In this document: positions 13,815 through 23,227 of the stretch, piece by piece
Position numbering within the stretch: position 1 is the first letter of the stretch
Layout: every line of letters begins with the position of its first letter
Assembly (NCBI GenBank): GCA_015143295.1
Contig: CM026560.1
Span: forward strand, 9,116,501 to 9,180,500
DNA: 64,000 nucleotides
DNA from: Tetracentron sinense
Lineage: Eukaryota > Streptophyta > Magnoliopsida > Trochodendrales > Trochodendraceae
Direction: 5' to 3'
Made by a program: the position numbers and the translations under genes
Notes under the pieces: model-generated
Seen by the model: only the letters and a program-made list of their open reading frames with translations
Told to the model about the DNA's origin: nothing
Database searches by the model: none

Positions 13815-13859
13815 TGATGTCAATGATGACATCATTGTGTGATGTCATTGATGACATCA
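13815..13859. repeat. two perfect-arm inverted words TGATGTCA...TGACATCA
   Basis: TGATGTCA-N4-TGACATCA occurs at 13815-13834 and again at 13840-13859, each with perfect 8 bp arms. This resembles a paired bZIP-type half-site arrangement and may be the equivalent, in the 9068-14565 LTR, of the palindromic arrays in the other LTRs. No TATA box is evident at the matching distance. Confidence 0.7.
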
Positions 13860-14570
13860 CACTTTGACTATTTGACTTGTTGACCAGTTTCCCACCTTTT
13901 CATGGGTACGACCCCCCATAATTCCTTGAAACGGCGTGCGATGATGACGAAACGACAAGTGACCGTAGAAGGGGCAGTCTGAAACCCGCTACCCGCTGTA
14001 CGAATCTCGGGAGAAAATGTTGAGTTTTAACAGTAAAACCAAAGTCCGAAAGAAAATTGCAAAACCCAAAAATTTCCTGATTTTGGACACTAAACGTGTG
14101 GTTTCGTGGTTTGAGTTGTAATAAAGCTGAAACGACAGACAGTCGTCCAAACAACTGACTGACACGTGGTGTGTGAGTTTCGAAGATTTCTATTAAGGCA
14201 ATCAAGAAACATTGAGTACCGACTGAATTTCAAAACTCACAGATTTACGGGTTTTTTACGTACGAGGCTTCACAGTTTCGCGAATCGATGCGTGACGGAG
14301 CTGACACAACATGTACTCTTACAGAAATGCAAACCGATACACAATGTGAGATTTTCAGGGAAAAACATTGGGTTTTACCTGTAATTATCGAACAACGAAT
14401 CCGATAACCAGAACCCTCGGTTACACCTAAACACTTTCCCAAGGTTTTACAGATTCCAATTAGGGAAAGTGACACTATAATATTCATAAATATCATTCTT
14501 TAATTAATTATACTTAAGGGTCATTCCGGCCTCAGGATTTTATTTAGAAAATCTGGGTCGTTACATGCTA

Positions 14571-15066
14571 TTTCATTCTTTGTGGGATCAGATCCTAGGG
14601 TAACTCAGATGCACCCATTTCTAATTAATATTACTGATGTGACTGAGTGAATACCCCATCAAATTCTTTTATTTGAACTTTTACCCGAAATTTAAAAAGT
14701 TCTTAAGAGATTAGAAAATACAACGTATCTCAGTTGTAAGATAACACAATATTGGAGTGTATAAATTCGAGTATATTGATGATAAATGTTATATAATACA
14801 CAATAAGCTGAAATGTGATATAAAACAAATGGTCCATTCATCTCTCCATCAAATTTACCCCAATCCTTCCCTCTCAATCACTGTTATAACTCTCTCGAAT
14901 TGATTTCGAAAAAACGAGACAAAAAAGAAAAAATAAAGATAAAAGCTAGGACATGATATATACATATGAGATTTGGCTCCATTTCCACACTGAAGTAGTG
15001 CAACTTTGACACCTTCCTTTCGCTGGTTGTTGCATTGAAATATGAAGACAAGAACTAAAGCTTTAC
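14571..15066. other. probable intron 5 of the TOM1-like gene
   Basis: It lies between the LTR insertion and the last recognised exon, directly after a clean minus-strand GT donor. No exon of the expected continuation was seen, and no other gene. Confidence 0.55.
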
Positions 15067-16227
15067 CTGTATAGCGTACACCACTGCATTAATTGTATAG
15101 AAAGTCGGCTTGAGCCCATCAGTAGATACAGTGCGTGCCTGTCAAATAATACTTGTCAGAGAGAAAAACACATTGGCTCATCATGAACCAACCAACAGAA
15201 GCAAGTGATACATAATAAAACAAAATCCCAACCTGGTAGTATATCTCTGCCCAGAACAGGGCCAGAAGTGCATACGTCGTGAAGAATGCAAGACTTGGCA
15301 TATCAATCAAGACATGTTGGAAAATCTGAGAGTAAGTCCATGGAAAACTATCCATTAGAATCAATCAAAATACAGAATTTCCTGAAAACTTCAACCAAGA
15401 AATATCAATACGAACCTCTGGCTCTATTCGTTGCACATTCTGACGGAACACGAAGACTAATGAACGAACTGTGGAACATGAGCAAGCATGTTTTGAGAGA
15501 AAATACAAAATTCCCAGGTTATCATGCCTGTAGAAAACTAAGGCAAACCCCTAGCATACTAACATGCAATGCACCGAAGTAACAAATACAAACCTGTATT
15601 CACCGCAAAGTTGAGGAAATGGAAGACCTTCTGCGTGGTCCAACCGTACTCGGGCACTCTCAATTCTATTCTAACAAGTTGGATCTGCAAACTAAAATTC
15701 CATCAATCCCTAAAACATGACTAAGTAAAATACCGAAAACCCATATCGTGATAGAATCCATTTCCACATAATCACTAATAATAACTATGCATAACCCCAG
15801 TTTACCTATAACAACATCTAATTATAAATCCCCCATTTCTGCCATGAGATTTCTCTGAGTATTAAAGCTAAATAAACCTTAAATCATTAACAGAGACGGT
15901 ACTAAAAAAAACCCAAATACTCTTCCTATTCAATGCGAAGCCCCCTAAAGATTCCTAAACCAACATAAACTTACATATCAAATCGAATTCAAACAATAAT
16001 TCCATCATATATATATATACTCAGATTATAGGAAAAGAGAAACGAATTTCTAGGGTTGATAGAAGAAAAAATACCAGAGCAACGACGGCAACGAGGCCGT
16101 AGAGGCCGGCGAGGATATGAAAGATCCGATTCTGCCAAACAGGGGAATTGTTAACTTCTTCCCACCAATCAGAGGCGTTTTCTAGGCCGTACGCGATTAT
16201 CGCTGCCGGATTTTCAGTCGACGCCAT
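15067..16227 (-). CDS. TOM1/TOM3/THH1-like seven-pass membrane protein, N-terminal five exons (3' half not found)
   Basis: Five exons join in frame through GT-AG junctions: 16227-16075 (51 codons), 15684-15594, 15468-15416, 15325-15233 and 15138-15067, together 154 codons. The product starts [14 protein letters not shown], has a WW pair, then [56 protein letters not shown] and a NAVVYAIQ segment, the order seen in the plant TOBAMOVIRUS MULTIPLICATION 1 family, integral tonoplast proteins that several tobamoviruses use to anchor replication complexes; their normal cellular role is less clear. Hydrophobic stretches in exons 1, 4 and 5 fit membrane helices. Family members are about 290 residues, so some 140 are missing. 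They were not recognised to the left, where a 5.5 kb LTR insertion begins 500 bp away; the gene may continue beyond the window or be truncated. The start at 16227 matches the usual family N-terminus better than the in-frame ATG at 16248. Confidence 0.87.
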
Positions 16228-16480
16228 ATAAATCCCGCCGGAAATCAAATTTTCCGGCGACGTAACAGCCCCTGATTCTTCGAGATTCTCTCTAAAAACT
16301 AAAAAAGGCCTTCAAAAATTTTTTAAAAAGAAAGTTCAAATAAGTTATAGAAACCAGAACAGAGAATCTTAACCAGGTGGAGAATTCGGGATGGAGTCGC
16401 AAAAGGCCGACAAAATGGAGACGCAAAGAAGGGTTGATTTAAGTCGGCTTCGCATTCTCATCTTTAGGGAAAGCTTCTAA
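16228..16480 (-). promoter_or_regulatory. 5' leader and proximal promoter of the TOM1-like gene
   Basis: Upstream sequence on the minus strand, ending at the ATG. It contains pyrimidine-rich leader sequence (TTCTCTC-type words) and no clear TATA box. It is bounded upstream by the 16481-16606 hairpin. Confidence 0.4.
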
Positions 16481-16606
16481 GACCCTATTAGGGCTGATAC
16501 CACCGAGACCATGCTCTAAGAGCATGGGATTTCAGGTGTGAAATGGCCCCACCTGAAATCCCATTCTCTTAGAGCATGGTCTCGGTGGTCTCGGCCCTAA
16601 TGGGTC
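16481..16606. repeat. long hairpin / MITE-like foldback
   Basis: Left arm 16481-16538 and right arm 16550-16606 are inverse complements over about 57 bp with only a handful of mismatches (shared core ACCGAGACCATGCTCTAAGA), separated by a loop of about 11 bp. Outer ends GACCC/GGGTC. It sits about 250 bp upstream of the TOM1-like start codon. It could be a small MITE or a hairpin capable of giving small RNAs. No convincing target duplication was identified, so the class is open. Confidence 0.85.
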
Positions 16607-16607
16607 C

Positions 16608-17529
16608 CAGTAGCAAAATACCCTTCAAAAATGGCTTAGGAGTTTAGGACAACATTGCTTAGATACGAGCAATAGCCGGTCGTATGGCTGCTGTATATAA
16701 CACGTGTCGGTTTTGTGGACAACAACTAATTTCTGGAGCTTGGGGAGACGGTTTGGCCAGCGCAGCTCACAGCTTAGCACATCATGTGTTCCACGAGATT
16801 CAACGTCAGCTTTGTCTCTGTAACTATAAATCAAAAAAGCAGCTTTGTCTATTTATTTGGATAGAGATGTCATAGAGCCCATTACAGTATATTAATTTAC
16901 AACCGGAATCCTAGCCGTTAGCTTTCGCCTCACTTATCTTTAGTTAAGGGCCGGCTGAGCTAAAGTTAGTAATAGGCTTGAGGGCCCAGTCCGGCCCCAT
17001 TGTAAGGCGTTGATTTCTAGGTGGCTAAAGGTTCGTTTGCCACACTCTTGGGAGTGGTTTTCTATTTTTGGTAATAGAGACATAGAATTGCCCTTAGAGG
17101 ATCACTAAATTTTGGGAATAAAAAAATATCTTTTGAGAATCAATTCTCAAAAGCATTTACACCAAATTTTTTTTTAAAAATCTCAAAAGCATAAATTCTA
17201 TGAGACGTTTGGTTAAAAAAAATATTGGATTTTATCACCACCATCACCCTACTCAACCCGCCCTAACATCCACCCCCACTCCCACTAGTTCACAATGATA
17301 TTTGTTTTTTTTTTCCAACTAAATGTGATTCCTATTGTTTCTATTCTTCATAATAAATTTTGATTGATTGTTTTCAAACAGGTTATTTGTAAATAATTAA
17401 TTATGAAAATCTAGAAATGTGAAATTTATTTCACTTTTAGAAATAGAGAATCACTAAAATTGAATCAAACATGCCCTTAAAAGTCCCCTAATGACCGGTG
17501 GCTAGCTGGTATCGTCCACAAGTAAAGTG
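16608..17529. other. intergenic, possible hAT-like MITE
   Basis: No gene recognised; the ORFs at 16625-16875 lack motifs. About 17026-17482 may be a MITE: GGTTCGTTTG near its left end and CAAACATGCCC near its right end form weak inverted termini, and the interior has short palindromes such as CTTTTGAGAATCAATTCTC. Possible target duplications (CTAAA / TTAAAA) are imperfect. Confidence 0.35.
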
Positions 17530-17765
17530 GACCTTAGTAACATTTCAAAAAGTCCACGTTATAGATCTAGATCCATTAGAAATCCGTGAGGATCTCACAT
17601 TGGTAGAACAGCTGGTACAGATTTTAGATAAGCGAGACCAAGTTTTGTGAACCAAGACTAATCTCTTGGTTTTAATGCATTGGCAACACCATTCAGCTGA
17701 AGAAGCCACATGGGAGAGAGAAGCCGAAGTGAGAGAAAAATGTCCTCAGTTGTTTTTATAGTTTC
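17530..17765 (+). pseudogene. gypsy pol C-terminal fragment (integrase tail / chromodomain-like end)
   Basis: Reads HVIDLDPLEIREDLT, LVEQ, VQILDKRDQVL, a stop, then LMHWQHHSAEEATWEREAEV and a final stop. It aligns block by block with the pol end of the gypsy element at 60480-60731 and resembles the degenerate chromodomain tail of Tekay/Del-type chromoviruses. The upstream pol is absent. The fragment is cut at 17765 by the Copia insertion and resumes at 25468, where the post-pol spacer, polypurine tract and 3' LTR follow. Confidence 0.82.
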
Positions 17766-18376
17766 TGAAATTCCTTAGTTCAATGAACCCTTTGACCTAG
17801 AGGGGGGTGAATAGGTCTACTTAAGAATTTCTACCAATTTTAATTTTATCCAATCACACTCATTCAATCACACATGAACATGCAAAATTTTTTACGTGAA
17901 AAACTCTTCCGGGAAAAACCACGAGACCTAGTCCAGTACAAATTTCACAATGAGAATATTTAAACAGTACAAGACTTGAATCTTATCCAACCGGACACGA
18001 CACACCATTCCTCGGTATCAATTCCTTAGCTTGCAAACCACGAACTCAGCTTGTTCGATCTCTGCAACAACAGCTCCAATTCCTCACCGGCCAATCTTTC
18101 TCAAAGCGATCTACCACGATCTCCGAAGATTGATCTCCATCCTTGACGGCTTTGGCCCAAGCCAACCAACGCTCACAGCGGAGCACAATATGGGTTTTAG
18201 GGTTTTTAGAAGCTCTAGAGTGATCTCATCAAAGATTGAGGATCATTCAATGCAAGTTCATAATGATGTGAATGGATAACTTGCAACCCTATAGAATAAT
18301 TAATGGAGAAGGAGTGAAATATTTTCTAGAGTTTAGATGAACTCTAGAATGAGTCAAAAGTGCTCTCAAAGCTCTT
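17766..18376 (-). repeat. truncated 3' LTR of the minus-strand Copia element
   Basis: Matches 22094-22695 nearly base for base (CCTTAGTTCAAT, GGTGAATAGGTCTACTTAA, CCTCGGTATC, CAAAGTGCTCTC-like end). Homology ends at AAAGCTCT, where the sequence switches to integrase C-terminal coding DNA. The missing part is the LTR's 5' half, consistent with one deletion spanning pol and LTR. Confidence 0.9.
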
Positions 18377-19944
18377 CAGGCAAAAGTGGAATATTCTTCA
18401 GTATTGTCATCCTCAAGTTGCAAGGTCTTAGATCCTGAGTCATTAACCATCACATTTATGAACTCCATAACAGTAGAAGTTCTTAAGTTGTACACTCGAT
18501 AAGCCCTACTATTTGTGGAATATCCAAGAAAAATCTCTTCATCACTATGGGAATCAAACTTACCCAATTGCTCTCTATCCTTAAGGATGTAGCACTTACT
18601 TCCGAATACTCGAAAGTACTTGACATTGGGTTTGTTGTTGTTCCACAACTCATAGGGTGTCTTCCTTGTTCCAGGCCCAGTGTAGACTCTGTTTACAGTA
18701 TAACATGCAGTACTAACTACTTCAGCCCAGAAATGAACAGCCAGGTTGTTACTGTGAAGCATCACTCTAGCCATCTCTTGAAGCACCCTATTCTTTCTTT
18801 CCACAACACTATTTTGCTGAGGTGTTATTAGGGCTGAAAATTCATGTTTGATGCCCGATTCATCACAAAATTCATTGTACTTGGAATTTTCAAAATCCTT
18901 TCCATGATCACTACGAATCCGAGTGATAGGACATCCCTTTTCATTTTGCACTCTCAACCCAATACTCTTGAAGTTCTCAAAAGCATCCGACTTCTCTCTT
19001 ATGAATGCAACTCATGACATGCTTAAGAAATCATCAACCATCACTAGGATATATCGCTTACCTCCTAGACTTTCAATTCTGGTAGGACCCATGAGATCCA
19101 TATGTATTAATTCTAGTAGGTATGAGGTAGCGATATTTGAAGCCTTCTTGTGTGGGCTTTTAATTTGTTTGCCAATTTGGCATGGCCCACACACAGCAGT
19201 AGAGGGCTTCCCTAGTTTGGGCACTCTTCTCACACGTTAGTGTTTTGAGAGTTTACTTAAGTCTTTGAAATTCATGTGACCTAACCTCCTGTGCCACAAT
19301 TCAACTTCCTCAACTTTAACCCTGTTGCAGATTTGAGAAGAACCATCACTTGGAATTAGACCATAGCAATTATCAGTGGTTCTTGACACTTCCAAAACAC
19401 ACACACCTTTGTCATCCACAACAGAACACTTATTGTTGGTAAAGTAGACAGCATGGTGATTATCATATAATTGACTTATACTAATTAGATTAGCTTTCAG
19501 TCCTTCTATAAACAAGACATCCTTCAGTTTTAGAATGCCTGGAGCTTGGATGACACATTTTCCTTTCACAAGGGATTTGCTTCCATCACCAAAAGAAACA
19601 GTCTTATCTGAGCATTCCTCAAGTTGAGTGAAGAGGGACTTGTTACCTGTCATATGTCTGGAACATCCACTATCGAAATACCACATATCAAAATTTTGGG
19701 CTTTTAAAGCGGTGTGAATGACAAGGCATTTTAGGTCATCATTTCTCACATAAATGAACTTAGACTTTTGGTGAACCCTATTGTCTTTATTCATTTCATT
19801 TGTAGGCATGACCTTCTTCTTTTTAGATCTTCTGCTAATTCTTCTCTTCTGAGAGACCCTAGCATTCTGGTTCATCCTATTACCTTCTTCATGATGAGCA
19901 TAAGAAGTGTCATGACCATGTTGTGTACTAGAGAGTTTGAGCAA
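18377..19944 (-). pseudogene. Copia pol: protease and integrase, frameshifted, RT lost
   Basis: The protease motif WYFDSGCSRHMTG (catalytic DSG) lies near 19645-19683. The GAG-pre-integrase block [17 protein letters not shown] is near 19240-19290. Integrase core motifs follow: [10 protein letters not shown] near 19090, [16 protein letters not shown] near 18900 and TPQQNSVVERKNR near 18800, giving the D,D,E triad; then the [13 protein letters not shown] block. The G of the usual QQNGVVER motif is S here. Frames break near 19235 and around 18960-19010. Reading ends where LTR sequence begins at 18376, so reverse transcriptase is wholly absent. Confidence 0.9.
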
Positions 19945-19983
19945 TTTTCATCACTTCTTCACCCAAACTCCTAGATTTTTCAG

Positions 19984-22023
19984 CTACGGCTTGAATTTGC
20001 CTTTGAAGATTCCCTTAATGTTGAGTTTGATTTCATGAACCATTTCGGGGATTTCTCTTAAAGGCATTGCAGTTAGGTCGGGTGTGCCCTTCACTCCACA
20101 TTGGTAGCAAGTGGGTATGAACCTGGAATAAGGAGATCTTTTAGCTTGGGGCTGAACCTTAGTTCTCTCAGCTTCAGTTGAAGTTGAATTTTTACCATGT
20201 CCGGAAGTAACAAATGTTTGGTACAACTGAGAGTTTGGCATCTTAGCTTTTAATCCTGAGGAGGTGGAACTCACAAATCTTGGATTTTCATGTATTGGCT
20301 CAAATGTTACAGTAGACATCATACCGACATTCAAGGGACCAGGTGGTCTGTTTGGATGTCCTATGTCGAACATGCTTACTTTTGAGCGCTGTATTCTAGC
20401 CAGTTTATCCAGGATTTGAGTGTTGCTAAGGAGTCTAGCTTTTTTCTCGAGTTCAATTACTTTCTTAGCTAGCCCATCCTTAACTTTCAGAATATCGAGA
20501 AATTCCATTTATAGAAATTTAACTTTTTCAATAAGGTTTTCTCTTTCAGATTCCAATTCTGAAATGCAAGCCTTTGACTCTTCAGATACACTGATGGAGT
20601 TATCTTCCTCAGTTTCTAGAACCTTTACCCATTTGGACAGAAAAACAATTTCTTCCTCATGGTATTCTATTTTGGACATCAGTTCAGCTTTTTCACTTTC
20701 AAGCTAAGCTACTAAAGCATTGTTCCCTTCTGTTTCTAGTTTGCAAGAGTCACTTTCCTATTGAGCAATTTTAAGTTTTTTGTTCAAAGAGATCTGGGCT
20801 TTCTTCAGCTTGAGACTTTCAGAAAACAACATTTCATAGATTGTATCCATATATTCATCAGACTCAAAGACAGTGTAACTCTAATCATGATCTTCACTAG
20901 ACTCACTCACTTGATCTTCATTGCTCTTCTCTTCATAATTAGTGGGAGAATTGACAATCTCAGATAGGGTGACAGTGAAAGTCATATGATTCTCAGATTC
21001 TTCACCTTGAGGTGGAGCTTTCAAATTGTTCATCCTCAGATTCACTGTCATCCCATGTGGCATTCATCACATTTCCCTTACTCTTCTTCTTGTTAGGGCA
21101 ATCAGGTGAAACATGGCCATAGCCTTTGCATTCATAGCATTGAATGCCACGAGATTTCTTGTCAATTCCTTTGGGGATTTTCTTGTTTTCCCAAGGTTTT
21201 GATTTTGGCTTTTCAAAAGGTTTTCCTCTTTGTTTAGGATTGAACCTTCTATTTGTTTTTAGGTATTTTTGAAATTTCTTAACAAATAGAGCCAACTTCT
21301 TCTCTCCCAACTCAGCATCACTGTCATCTTTATCCAAGGTTTCCTTGACAGTTTTCAGGCCACAGACTAGTTTTTCTTGGATGGTCGAAGATTGAGTTCG
21401 TAGGTTTGGAGTGATCCGACCAATTCCTCAATCTTGAGAGCATCAACATTCTTGCTCTCCTCGATGGCAGTGACCTTAGATTGAAACCTTTCCGGTAGAG
21501 ATCTAAAGATTTTTCTAACAATTTTGGACTCACTAATTTTCTCACCCAGGTTGAAACTGGAATTAACAATGTCACTTAGTTTTGCATAGAATTCATCAAA
21601 AGTTTCATTATCTTCCATTTTCAGATTTTCAAATTTAGTGGTGAGAATTTGGAGCTTTGAGATCTTGAAATTGGTGGTACCTTCATGAGTCATTTCTAAA
21701 ATATCCTAAGCCTTCTTTGTTGTTTCACATGAAGAGATTCACCTGAATTTTTCTACAGTGACTGCAGTAAAGATTGCATTGAGACCTTTCATGTTCCAAC
21801 CACTTGTCTCGAGCTCATCTTTGTTCAAATCTTTGGAACTTTTAGTGAGTATTACATCACCTAGAATATTCACCAATGGAGTCCATCCATCTTGAATAGA
21901 CATCTAGATTCTCTCATCTATGGATTTGAGAAACGCTCTCATTCGAGCTTTCCAATACGCATAGTTGTTCCTATCAAACAATGGGGGACTAGAGATGGAG
22001 CCACCCTCTCTTAGAGTAGTCAT
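19984..22023 (-). pseudogene. Copia gag with two zinc knuckles, broken
   Basis: Starts at the ATG complementary to 22021-22023, 58 bp after the PBS. It shows the UBN2-type gag block (FDEFYAKLSDIVNSSFNLGE, LPERFQSKVTAIEESK near 21450-21620), a canonical CX2CX4HX4C knuckle CYECKGYGHVSPDC near 21130, an acidic and coiled-coil linker (20400-21000) and a damaged second knuckle CYQCGVKG near 20080. Several stops and frameshifts interrupt it. The order matches gag of the plus-strand element at 43062-45400. Confidence 0.85.
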
Positions 22024-22080
22024 TGACTTAAGGATAGACACAAGATCACACTTAAGGAATTAACCTTATGGGTGTACTCG

Positions 22081-22091
22081 CTCTGATACCA
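22081..22091 (-). other. primer-binding site (initiator tRNA-Met type)
   Basis: CTCTGATACCA is the complement of TGGTATCAGAG, the usual plant LTR retrotransposon PBS. It lies two bases from the inner end of the LTR, as in the Copia element at 39005. Confidence 0.9.
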
Positions 22092-22093
22092 AT

Positions 22094-23222
22094 TGAAATT
22101 CCTTAGTTCAATAAATCATTTGACCTAGAGGGGGTGAATAGGTCTACTTAATTGAGCAAAGAAGACCAATTTTAATTTTATCCAATCACACATGAACACG
22201 CAAAACTTTTTACGTGGAAAACTATTTCAGGAAAAATCACGGGACCTAGTCCAGCACAAATTTCACTATGAGAAGATTAAAACAGTACAAGACTTGAATC
22301 TTACCCAACCGGACACGACACACCGTTCCTCGGTATCGATTCCTCAGCTTGCAAACCACAAACTCAGCTTGTTCGATATCTGCAACAGCAGCTCCGGTTC
22401 CTCACCGGCTAATCTTTCTCAAAGCGATCTACCACGATCTCTGAAGATCGATCCCCGTCTTTGACAGCTTTGGCTCAAGCCAACCAACATTCACAGCCGA
22501 GCACAATATGGGTTTTAGGGTTTTTAAAAGCTCTAGAGTGATCTCATCAAAGAATGAGGATCATTCAATGCAAGTTCATAATGATGTGAATGAACAACTT
22601 GCAACCCTAGAGAATAATTAATGGAGAAGGAGTGGAATATTTTCTAGAGTTTAGATGAACTCTAGAATGAGCCTAAAGTGCTCTCAAAGCTCTCTAAAAA
22701 GTATGGTTCATGGACTAGGGGTGTTGCATTAAATAAAGGAACAACCCCCACAAGTTAGAAGTTACTAAAAATCAAATGAGAAACAAAACCCATATCAGGG
22801 TCGACCCTGGGAGTCACTTGGGTTGACCCAACATTGCACTTCGGTCAACCCAATTGTCTTCCAGGGTCGACCTTGGATTTTTAAGTTTCTGCCTTTTTTC
22901 ACCATTTTAAATTTTGGAGACTCAGGGTCGACCTTGAGGTGCCAATTTCAGAATTTTTGTTCCTTTTAACCTTAATGCATTCCTTCACTTGACCTAGGCT
23001 TTTTGGAACTAAATTCCATGATTTTGGGTATTTCCAAGTGGGTGATTTTTGATCTTCTAGGTCTCACTTACCATCCTAAACCTTGAGTCATTCTTAGATG
23101 ATGAATCTTCATTCTTCATCATGACATCTTCTTTACTTTACATCGAACTGGATGATGACCTAAGGACTACTATACAACCTTTTGGACTCGGAATTTTGCC
23201 AATACAAAAACTTGACTTTACA
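22094..23222 (-). repeat. 5' LTR of the minus-strand Copia element (1129 bp)
   Basis: TG...CA ends on the minus strand, next to the PBS on one side and TSD GTTTC on the other. At about 22797-22942 it carries several AGGGTCGACC(C/T)-type palindromic words and variants (GGGTTGACCC, GGTCAACCC), lying upstream of a TATTTAA-like box near 22731 when read on the minus strand. Confidence 0.88.
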
Positions 23223-23227
23223 GTTTC

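Larger units (their letters stand above)
9068..14565 (-). mobile_element. solo-LTR-like gypsy element, TSD TGCTA, interrupted by a nested solo LTR
   Basis: The left edge reads TGTAACGCTAACACCCCG and the right edge CTGGGTCGTTACA, the TG...CA ends with the GTTACA/TGTAAC terminal inversion typical of plant gypsy LTRs. It is flanked by a perfect 5 bp duplication TGCTA (9063-9067 and 14566-14570). Without the nested LTR (11470-13688 plus its TSD) it is about 3.27 kb and shows no protease, RT or integrase, so it behaves as a large solo LTR. Orientation is uncertain; minus is favoured because a minisatellite lies toward the low-coordinate end, as it lies toward the 3' end in related LTRs here, and a palindromic word array lies toward the other end. 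It sits in what would be intron 5 of the TOM1-like gene. Confidence 0.8.
17766..23222 (-). mobile_element. internally deleted SIRE-like Copia element, TSD GTTTC
   Basis: Minus-strand element with a complete 5' LTR at 22094-23222 and a truncated 3' LTR at 17766-18376, flanked by perfect GTTTC duplications (17761-17765 and 23223-23227). The PBS complement lies at 22081-22091. The interior carries gag, protease and most of integrase, then jumps straight into LTR sequence at about 18376, so RT, RNase H, any third ORF, the PPT and the first part of the 3' LTR are missing. Residue-level similarity with the Copia element at 39005-53234 is high in gag and integrase, so they belong to one lineage although their LTRs differ. 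Confidence 0.92.

Noticed and set aside
16625-16875. Opposing 63-69 codon ORFs near the TOM1-like promoter
   Set aside because: No conserved motif; the overlapping frames on both strands are most likely chance.
17026-17482. hAT-type MITE
   Set aside because: Inverted ends are short and imperfect and the 8 bp target duplication does not match; kept only as a possibility in the gap entry.
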